Positions 57,723 through 64,000 of a DNA stretch of 64,000 nt are shown piece by piece. A program made the position numbers and the translations under genes. Positions within the stretch are counted from its first letter, which is position 1. Every line of letters begins with the position of its first letter. The stretch is from positions 112,994-176,993 of the forward strand of contig JAEUTA010000014.1 of the NCBI GenBank assembly GCA_016788205.1. Direction: 5' to 3'. The notes beneath the pieces were generated by a model that saw only the letters and a program-made list of their open reading frames with translations, was not told the DNA's origin and searched no databases. The DNA is from Flavobacteriales bacterium. GTDB lineage: Bacteria; Bacteroidota; Bacteroidia; Flavobacteriales_F; PHOS-HE28.

Positions 57723-59978
57723 CTACTCCTTGAATGACCCCAATGCGTTGTTGGCACAGTTCGTCACGATGAACTCGGTGCGGCGGTTCAACTGATGTTC
57801 CTCCTCACTACATGTCATGCCATCCGCACACCGGTTGACGAGTTCACGTTCGCCGTAGCCATGTGCTGTAATGCGCGAACCATCGATCCCTTGCTGGATC
57901 AGGTATTCACGTGTGCTGTCGGCTCGACGCTGACTCAACGACTGGTTGTATTCATCGCTCGCACGGCTATCCGTGTGCGAGCGCAGATCGATCTTCATCG
58001 CCGGGTCGACCCGCATCACCTCCGCTACCAGGTCCAATTCGCCCATGGCATCCGTGCGGATCTTCGCCTCGCGGAAGTCGAAATAGATCGGACGCAGGTT
58101 CATCGCCTTCGCGATATCCACACCTGCCGCCACTGCGCTTAGTGTTTGTCCTTCTGGTCCGGTCAATGTTTGTTCCAGGAACATCAGGATGCGGAAGTCG
58201 ACGAAGGAGACCTTCTTGAAGTATCCGTCCTTGGTGAAGGTGACTTCCAGGTTCATATCATCACCATAACGCCGGTCGGGTATCTGACCTTGGGAGATGC
58301 CGCGCTCATCGGTCTCGCCGACGAAGAGTATCGCCCCGTCACGTGTGTCCTTCACGGTGATGTGCACTCCAGCGAGCGGCTCGTTCGTACGCCCGTCGCT
58401 CAGGATGGCGTTCACCGGCAGGTCCATGACGCCATCGATGTAGAGGTCGGGCAACTCGGTATCGCCGAATGTGGATATCGATATCTCATCGTTCTTCAGG
58501 ATCGCCCTTGCACCTCCCGGGATCTCCGCGTAGATCTCGGCCACGACCTTTGGCGCAGCGAATTCATAGGTGCCGTTCTGTGAAGTCACCGAGCGTGCGA
58601 TCTCGTTGCGGTCCAAGTCGTATAGCTTCACTGGCAAATGGGCGAGAGGTAGGGCATCGTTCTCGTCCAGCACTCTTCCTATCCATTTACGCTCCTCTTG
58701 CGGGACCGAGTTGACCCTGAAGCTGTAGATCTCTTCTCCCAATGTGGAGCCTTCACGGTCCGAGGTCATGTAACCGACGTTGCCGTCCTTCACCAGGCAA
58801 AGACCGAAATCGTCGCAAGAACTGTTGATCGGCGCATTCAGGTTCTCCACCACACCGAAGCCCTTCGCTCGTACCGTGACGCGGAAGAGGTCCAGGCCAC
58901 CCAGTCCCAGGTGTCCATCCGAAGCGAAGAACAGGACGTTCTCGTGGATGAAGGGGAACATCTCATCTCCTTCCGTATTGATGTCCGCCCCAAGGTTGTT
59001 GGGTGCGCCCCATGTGTTGTGGGGGGTGCGCAGGCATACATAGAGATCCTTGCCCCCGATGCCGCCGGGTTTGTCACTGGTGAAGTACAGTCTTTGCCCG
59101 TCAGCGCTGATGGCCGGGTGTCCGGTGGAGTGCATCGGCGAGTTGAAGATGAACGGCTCGATCGGTCCCCATGTGCCACCCATTCGCCGGCGGGTGTAGA
59201 TCTGTAGATTGTTCACACCGTCATCGCTCAAGGTGTGCTGGCCACCCAAGTAGTTATTGCGCGTGAAGTACATCTCCTTGCCATCAGCGGAAACAACGAG
59301 GTTGCTCTCGTGGTAGGTGGTGTTCATATCCGAACGGAACGGCTTTACATCGCTTACGGTTCCGTCTTCAGCCACATGCCCCCGATAGAGGTTCATGAAC
59401 GGTTGGTCGTTCCAAGGGTCGACACGGCGTGCGAGGTATTGCGGCTGACGCGCCGAACTGAAGTACAGTGTGTCTTGGAACACGAACGGGGCCATGTCCG
59501 CACGGTCGCTGTTGAAGGAGACCGCCGTGACCCGATCGGCGAAGGCTTCTGCTTCCAGCATGTTCTCCAGACGCACCTTGGCGTTCTCCTTGGTGTGCAC
59601 ACGGCTGTCCGAAGGTGAAGCAGCTCCGTAGCGCTTCAGCCAGAGATCACTATCGGCGTACTGTCCAGAGACGCGAAGCAGCTCGGCGTAGCGATATATG
59701 TCCAACGGTTGGGCTTGAGAGGAGGCTGCTACGATGGCGTACCATTGTTCCGCTTGTTTCAATTGGCGCACGTTCCAGTAGCTCTCCGCAAGCCTGCGCG
59801 CATGAGGTATGCTGCTGGCGTCCTTCTTGAAGGCTTGCTCATAATACTCGATGGCCTGCATATACGCGAAGTCATCGTAGCTGCGGTCACCGAGCTTGAG
59901 CAACCCATCTTGGGCGGATAGGTGGCGAACGGAGATGAGAAGCAGTGCAACGACTGCATAGCGGACCTGTACGGACAT
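57723..59978 (-). CDS. PorE-like OmpA-family protein with TPR and beta-propeller
   Basis: The 751-residue protein has the four-part layout of PorE (PG1058 of Porphyromonas gingivalis), a T9SS-associated protein that binds peptidoglycan. A signal peptide (about 1-23) is followed by TPR-like repeats (about 25-140: YMQAIEYYEQAFKKDASSIP) and PD40/WD40 propeller blades (about 150-430: repeated YFTSDKPGGIGGKDLYV-like strands). Carboxypeptidase-regulatory-like modules (about 440-600) and a C-terminal OmpA domain follow (about 630-751: LRSHTDSRASDEYNQSLSQR, NRRTEFIV with the conserved Asp and Arg). It is the last gene of a three-gene operon, 2 nt after sprF-like. PorE proper may lie elsewhere; this may be an operon-specific relative. 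Confidence 0.88.
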   Translation of the reverse strand: MSVQVRYAVVALLLISVRHLSAQDGLLKLGDRSYDDFAYMQAIEYYEQAFKKDASSIPHARRLAESYWNVRQLKQAEQWYAIVAASSQAQPLDIYRYAELLRVSGQYADSDLWLKRYGAASPSDSRVHTKENAKVRLENMLEAEAFADRVTAVSFNSDRADMAPFVFQDTLYFSSARQPQYLARRVDPWNDQPFMNLYRGHVAEDGTVSDVKPFRSDMNTTYHESNLVVSADGKEMYFTRNNYLGGQHTLSDDGVNNLQIYTRRRMGGTWGPIEPFIFNSPMHSTGHPAISADGQRLYFTSDKPGGIGGKDLYVCLRTPHNTWGAPNNLGADINTEGDEMFPFIHENVLFFASDGHLGLGGLDLFRVTVRAKGFGVVENLNAPINSSCDDFGLCLVKDGNVGYMTSDREGSTLGEEIYSFRVNSVPQEERKWIGRVLDENDALPLAHLPVKLYDLDRNEIARSVTSQNGTYEFAAPKVVAEIYAEIPGGARAILKNDEISISTFGDTELPDLYIDGVMDLPVNAILSDGRTNEPLAGVHITVKDTRDGAILFVGETDERGISQGQIPDRRYGDDMNLEVTFTKDGYFKKVSFVDFRILMFLEQTLTGPEGQTLSAVAAGVDIAKAMNLRPIYFDFREAKIRTDAMGELDLVAEVMRVDPAMKIDLRSHTDSRASDEYNQSLSQRRADSTREYLIQQGIDGSRITAHGYGERELVNRCADGMTCSEEEHQLNRRTEFIVTNCANNALGSFKE

Positions 59979-59980
59979 GA

Positions 59981-60925
59981 TCAGAAGTATCGGGGCGAAC
60001 GAACGCGCTCGCGTGTGAAGATGGGATCGTAGCTCAACATCAATTCATGACTTCCGCCACTGCGCGATGCCAATGCAGAGGTGCCCAGATCATAGGCATA
60101 CCCCATGCGCCATTGGTCGTTCACTTGAACGGATACGATGCCGGTAACGCTATCGCCGTTCCGGTATGCGGCGCCCAGACAGAGACGGTCCATGATGAAG
60201 AAGTTCGCTGACAGGTCGATGGAAGGTGGTGCCCCCTCACTGGCCTTGAGCATCAGTGCTGGCTTGAACTTGACCGTACCCAACGGGAATACGTAGCCGG
60301 CTGTCAGGAACGCGTGGGGACTTTCGTGCGCATATCCTACGGTACGGCCTTCAACCTTCGAACTCAGGTAGTTGCGCAACAGTTTGGGCATGGATAACCC
60401 TACGTAACCCTTCTTCGCCCAGAGGAAGACGCCGAAGCCGAAGTTCGGGACCACCTTGCCGCTCATGTCCGCCGCGAACGTAGGGTCGTTGGGGTCCGTG
60501 TTCTCCACGCGTGTGTTCGCGATCTGTGCATGGTTCATCCCCAGTTTCAAACCGAATGCGAGCCGAGTTCGTTTCGAAACGTGCATACGATAGGCGACAT
60601 CACCGGAAACACTTGTTCTGTTGGTTCGTCCGATGCGATCGTTCACTGCACTGATGCCCGCACCCAAACTGCGCCGGTTAATGGGCGAGTGAGCGGACAG
60701 CGAGTGCGTCATGGGGGCACCCTGGATGCCCACCCATTGCAGGCGGGAGATCGCTGTCACGTTCAGTACGTCGGCGCTACCCGCGTAGGCCGGATCGATG
60801 GCCATCATGTTCCACATGTACATGCTGTACATGGGATCCTGCTGGGCATGTACGCTGGTGATGGTCCACAACGCAAGGAAAAGGAGGAGCTTTCTCATTG
60901 GTCTTTGGGTGGATGCGTTGTTCAT
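59981..60925 (-). CDS. PorP/SprF family type IX secretion outer-membrane protein
   Basis: The 314-residue product is a beta-barrel of the PorP/SprF family. It has a signal sequence (about 1-28) and the family start DPMYSMYMWNMMAIDPAYAG, then strands such as QWVGIQGAPMTHSLSAHSPI, ISAVNDRIGRTNRTSVSGD, LRNYLSSKVEG and a terminal SYDPIFTRERVRSPRYF ending in Phe. Family members assist T9SS export and attachment of type B sorting-domain cargo. The gene overlaps the adhesin stop by 4 nt (ATGA), which favours the ATG at 60925 over the one at 60898. The cargo is the adhesin encoded just upstream. Confidence 0.92.
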   Translation of the reverse strand: MNNASTQRPMRKLLLFLALWTITSVHAQQDPMYSMYMWNMMAIDPAYAGSADVLNVTAISRLQWVGIQGAPMTHSLSAHSPINRRSLGAGISAVNDRIGRTNRTSVSGDVAYRMHVSKRTRLAFGLKLGMNHAQIANTRVENTDPNDPTFAADMSGKVVPNFGFGVFLWAKKGYVGLSMPKLLRNYLSSKVEGRTVGYAHESPHAFLTAGYVFPLGTVKFKPALMLKASEGAPPSIDLSANFFIMDRLCLGAAYRNGDSVTGIVSVQVNDQWRMGYAYDLGTSALASRSGGSHELMLSYDPIFTRERVRSPRYF

Positions 60926-63900
60926 CGGTTCACTTGGATGTAGCCGGTGCGCGCATCTTCGCCATCACCGAGTTCGAGCACGAAGAAGTAGGTGCCTGCT
61001 GGCAATTCGCCGGGTAGGGTGGCTTTCACCGTGGAGAAGCCGGTCCAATCGTTCAGATATGGTGCCGCTTCGTGGATCTTGGATCCCCAGCGGTTGAAGA
61101 TGCTCAGGCTGTTCGTCGGGTAGGCTTCCAGTCCCTTGATCTCCCAAGTGTCAGCGATACCGTCACCGTTCGGTGAAAAGCCATTGGGTATGGTCAATGT
61201 TTCCTTCGGTTCTTCTACGGTAACGGTGGCTATGCACGTGCTGCTATTCCCACTCCCGTCAGTAACGGTAAGGGACGCCGTGTACGTTCCTGCGACCGTG
61301 AATTGTTCCACGGAAAGGGACCATGTTACGATACCGCAATTATCCGTGCTGCCTCCATCTATGTCCGTCGCAGCGATGCTTGCCTCGCCTTGTTCGTTCA
61401 AGGTGATGGTGATGCTTGCACAATTGACCACCGGCCCGAGGGTATCCAGTACCGTCACGAGGGCGGTGCAATTCGAACTGAGCCCGGCAGCGTCGTAAAC
61501 GGTCAGGATCACCGTGTTCTCGCCCAATTGGTCACAATTGAAGGAGGTATGTGATACGGTCATGTTCACGATCCCGATGTCGTCCGTGCTGCCTCCGTCC
61601 ACATCCGCGGCCACGATGCTGGCGTTACCGCTGGCGTCGAGGTAGATGGTCACAGGCTGGCATAGGGCTACCGGTGGCTCATTGCTGGCGATCACGGTAA
61701 CGCTCGCCGTGCAGGACGTGCTGTTGCCACTTGCATCCGTTACAGTGAGTGTAACACTGTGGATACCGGCACTGGTGAATGCTGTGGTGCTCGCGGTGTA
61801 AGCGAGTGTGGATGTGCCGCAGTTGTCCGCGCTGCTGGCGACCAGGTCATCAGCAAGTATCGTCGCATTGCCGTTCTGGTCGAGCACCACACTGATATTC
61901 TGACACATCGCTGTCGGTGCGATCGTATCGAGTACTGTCACTACGGCCACGCACTCGGCACTGTTACCGCTGGCATCGGTTACGGTCAGGGTCACTTCGT
62001 TGGAACCCAGGTCGCCGCATTCGAACGCTGTTTGGCTGGCGGAGAGGTTCACAATGCCACCGTTATCCATGCTGCCTCCGTCGATGTCCGTTACTACGAT
62101 ACTGGCATTGCCATTCTCGTCTAGATGGATAGTTGTCGGTTGGCATACGGCCACAGGCGGTGTGTTGTCCTCCACGAAGATGGTAGCTGTGCAGGTGCTG
62201 CCGTTGCCGCTGGCGTCGGTCACGGTCAAGGTGACCACGTGGCTACCCGGAGTGGAGATGCTGGTGATATCCGTGGTGTAGGTAAGGGCGCTACTTCCGC
62301 AGTTGTCCCAGCTTCCGTTGTCCATGTCTATCGCGTTGATCACTGCCTGGCCATCCGGACCGAGTTCAGCTGTCAGACTTTGGCAGATCACGGCTGGTGC
62401 TATGGTGTCCAGGACTGTCACCACCGTTGTGCACATGGCCGTGTTGCCTGCCGCATCGGTCACGGTGAATGACACTGAGTTATTCCCGATGTCCGAGCAG
62501 TCGAAGATGGTTTGCGAAGAAGCGTAGGAGACGATGGAGTCGTTATCCGTACTTCCACCGTCCAGGTCTTCTGCGGGAACGGTCACGGTGCCATTCGCAT
62601 CCAAGTACACCACCAATCCGCCGAGGACATTACAGTTCACCTCGGGGCGAATGGTATCAAGAACGGTCACGATCGCACTGCAGAACGATTGGTTTCCACT
62701 TTGATCGGTAACAGTAACGCTGATCGTGTGTGTGCCAGCGGTTTCGATAACGCTTACCGACGTTGTTGCTCCTGTAGCTGAACAGTTGTGCGTGCCGCTT
62801 ACCAAGATATCAAGTGGTCCAACGTTCACGTTGCCGGTTTCATCCAGGTAGATCGATGCGTTCTGGCACACCACGGTGGGCGCGATGGTGTCGAGCACGA
62901 TCACCACAGCGGTGCAGGAGGCCGTGTTGCCGCCGTCATCGATCAACGTCAAAGTCACGTTGTTCGCTCCGATGTTCGAGCAGTCGAAGCTGGTCTGCGA
63001 AGCGACCAAGCTCACGATGGTGCCGTTGTCCGTGCTTCCACCGTCGATGTCACTCGCCACGATGCTCGCGTTGCCGCTGGCGTCGAGGTAGATCGTCGCG
63101 TTCTGGCAGAGGGCCACTGGCGGGTTGCTGTCGCTCACGGTCAGCGTGGTGCTGCACGAGTCGATGTTGCCGCTGATGTCCTGCGCATAGATGGTGATCG
63201 TCGTGTCACCCACGACCTGCACGCTATCGGTGCTGGTCCAGGCGCTCATGCCGCTGGCGCAGTTGTCGCTCCAGGTGGCCAGCGCGCTGGCGGTGAACAC
63301 GGCCCAACCGTTCGCGTCGATGTTCACCGTGGCGGGTGCGCAAGCAAGCGTGGGGATGATCGTGTCCTGCACGGTCACGCTGGCATCGCAGGTGCTCACG
63401 TTGCCGGAAGCATCGGTGACGGTCAGTGTCACGGTCTGCGGACCGAGGTTGCTGCAATCGAAGCTGGCGGTGCTGGCGCTGAAGGTGAGCGAACCGGTAC
63501 CGCAGTTGTCGCTGGAGCCACCGTTCAGATCAGCGCCGGTGATGGTCACGTTACCGCTGGCATCGAGGAAGGCGTCGATGTTCTGGCACACCACGGTGGG
63601 GGCGATGGTATCAAGCACCGTCACGATCGCAACGCAATCCTCGCTGTTGCCGCCGTCGTCCGTGACGGTCAGGGTCACGTTGTTCGCACCGAGGTTCGAG
63701 CAGTCGAAGCTGGTCTGCGATGCAACCAAGCTCACGATGGTGCCATTGTCGGTGCTGCCGCCGTCGATGTCTGCTGCCACGATCGTCGCGTTGCCAGCGG
63801 CGTCGAGGTAGATGGTCGCATCCTGGCAGAGGGCCACAGGCGGATTGCTATCGCTCACAGTGAGCGTGGTGGAGCAGCTGTCGATGTTACCGCTGATGTC

Positions 63901-64000
63901 CTGCACATAGATGGTGATCGTCGTGTCACCCACCACCTGCACGCTGTCGGTGCTGGTCCAGGTGCTCATGCCGCTGGAGCAGTTGTCGCTCCAAGTGGCC
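60922..64000 (-). CDS. Giant HYR-repeat adhesin with T9SS type B sorting domain (5' end outside window)
   Basis: The frame is open to the window edge, with over 1020 residues visible. It consists of about 11 complete HYR-like beta modules of roughly 80 residues plus part of another. Each has the frame C-Q-x(n)-YLDxxGNxxI, AxDIDGGSTDN, FDCSNLG, VTLTVTDxSGN, SxxC and VTVLDTIAP. Cysteines occur at equal places, suggesting one disulphide per module, and the Asp/Asn loops could bind calcium. The C-terminus (about the last 90: TIPNGFSPNGDGIADTWEIK, LSIFNRWGSKIHE, GTYFFVLELGDG) is a gliding-motility-associated/T9SS type B sorting domain (CHU_C type). It should be exported by T9SS with the PorP/SprF partner and act in adhesion or biofilm. 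Confidence 0.92.
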   Translation of the reverse strand, partial: ATWSDNCSSGMSTWTSTDSVQVVGDTTITIYVQDISGNIDSCSTTLTVSDSNPPVALCQDATIYLDAAGNATIVAADIDGGSTDNGTIVSLVASQTSFDCSNLGANNVTLTVTDDGGNSEDCVAIVTVLDTIAPTVVCQNIDAFLDASGNVTITGADLNGGSSDNCGTGSLTFSASTASFDCSNLGPQTVTLTVTDASGNVSTCDASVTVQDTIIPTLACAPATVNIDANGWAVFTASALATWSDNCASGMSAWTSTDSVQVVGDTTITIYAQDISGNIDSCSTTLTVSDSNPPVALCQNATIYLDASGNASIVASDIDGGSTDNGTIVSLVASQTSFDCSNIGANNVTLTLIDDGGNTASCTAVVIVLDTIAPTVVCQNASIYLDETGNVNVGPLDILVSGTHNCSATGATTSVSVIETAGTHTISVTVTDQSGNQSFCSAIVTVLDTIRPEVNCNVLGGLVVYLDANGTVTVPAEDLDGGSTDNDSIVSYASSQTIFDCSDIGNNSVSFTVTDAAGNTAMCTTVVTVLDTIAPAVICQSLTAELGPDGQAVINAIDMDNGSWDNCGSSALTYTTDITSISTPGSHVVTLTVTDASGNGSTCTATIFVEDNTPPVAVCQPTTIHLDENGNASIVVTDIDGGSMDNGGIVNLSASQTAFECGDLGSNEVTLTVTDASGNSAECVAVVTVLDTIAPTAMCQNISVVLDQNGNATILADDLVASSADNCGTSTLAYTASTTAFTSAGIHSVTLTVTDASGNSTSCTASVTVIASNEPPVALCQPVTIYLDASGNASIVAADVDGGSTDDIGIVNMTVSHTSFNCDQLGENTVILTVYDAAGLSSNCTALVTVLDTLGPVVNCASITITLNEQGEASIAATDIDGGSTDNCGIVTWSLSVEQFTVAGTYTASLTVTDGSGNSSTCIATVTVEEPKETLTIPNGFSPNGDGIADTWEIKGLEAYPTNSLSIFNRWGSKIHEAAPYLNDWTGFSTVKATLPGELPAGTYFFVLELGDGEDARTGYIQVNR
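62861..63280 (-). repeat. Copy 1 of the 720-bp-period near repeat in the adhesin gene
   Basis: This segment matches 63581-64000 with a 720-nt offset. Lines compared by eye differ at about 3-15 bases per 60. It covers parts of three modules, including the ATWSDNCASGMSAWTSTDSV stretch of the other module type. Confidence 0.75.
63581..64000 (-). repeat. Copy 2 of the 720-bp-period near repeat, running off the window
   Basis: This is the partner of 62861-63280 (same period, high identity; ATWSDNCSSGMSTWTSTDSV here versus ...NCASGMSAW... there). The match continues to the edge, so more copies may follow outside. Confidence 0.75.

Larger units (their letters stand above)
61220..64000 (-). repeat. 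Tandem HYR-module repeat region of the adhesin
   Basis: About 11 complete modules plus a partial one, each about 240 nt, run from about 61220 to the window edge. They diverge at the 3' end and are more alike towards the edge, as expected for repeats that spread from within. A higher-order unit of three modules (720 nt) is visible at the edge. Confidence 0.85.

Noticed and set aside
63191..63811. Plus-strand ORF (206 codons) opposite the adhesin repeats
   Set aside because: It is a shadow of the repeated modules: its own sequence is repetitive only because the adhesin is.
1..64000. Insertion sequence, prophage, CRISPR array or defence system
   Set aside because: No transposase, integrase, Cas, restriction or phage structural gene, no terminal inverted repeats and no spacer-repeat pattern were found; DUF551 and the IrrE-like protein alone do not make one.

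Overview
The window is a gene-dense, GC-rich stretch of a Bacteroidota chromosome, most likely a Flavobacteriales-type lineage. The evidence is the type IX secretion system (T9SS) cargo with type A and type B C-terminal sorting domains, a PorP/SprF-family protein, the phoH-purC and cinA-rpmB...rpmG-(DUF4295/bL38)-ftsY neighbourhoods, and a Bacteroidota-type -7 promoter element (TAnnTTTG and close variants) just upstream of many starts. Shine-Dalgarno sequences are not obvious. No tRNA, rRNA, CRISPR array, prophage or insertion sequence was seen; most of the window looks like ordinary core chromosome with a few accessory loci.

Layout. 1-2930: end of phoH, purC, a sodium:solute symporter. 2991-8467: a lipoprotein, then a minus-strand run of acyltransferase, inositol monophosphatase, lgt and the tRNA methylthiotransferase mtaB. 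8673-15348: three tandem paralogous T9SS cargo proteins. 15411-16468: a tiny membrane ORF and a TraB/GumN protein. 16470-24154: a minus-strand block of mutL, an OmpA-family protein, two rhomboids, an EEP hydrolase and a DUF4349 lipoprotein. 24435-34424: a GH3/beta-lactamase fusion, TspO, an NTF2-like protein, a THUMP RNA methyltransferase, secreted proteins, another T9SS cargo protein and an IrrE-like HExxH protein. 34521-37128: LemA, two TPM-domain proteins and a TerB-J-domain protein with tightly coupled starts. 37156-42865: a hydrolase, an FKBP lipoprotein, DUF551, a divergent malate synthase and an AlkB-type hydroxylase. 42972-51886: three M16 peptidases, a T9SS protein and miaE. 51955-57642: a desaturase, cinA, rpmB, an aminopeptidase P, rpmG, bL38/DUF4295 and ftsY. 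57654-64000: a large palindrome, then a minus-strand operon of giant type B adhesin (5' end outside the window), PorP/SprF and a PorE-like OmpA/TPR/propeller protein.

The most coherent system is that last operon: a long HYR-repeat surface adhesin, its probable cognate T9SS outer-membrane partner and a peptidoglycan-binding periplasmic partner, all translationally coupled or nearly so. Together with five type A cargo genes it shows heavy investment in T9SS surface display. Other points worth a second look are promoter elements that would give leaderless mRNAs (several lie exactly 5 nt from the ATG), a malate synthase homologue with changed active-site motifs, an aminopeptidase gene lodged in a conserved ribosomal-protein block, and 720-bp-period near repeats in the adhesin.
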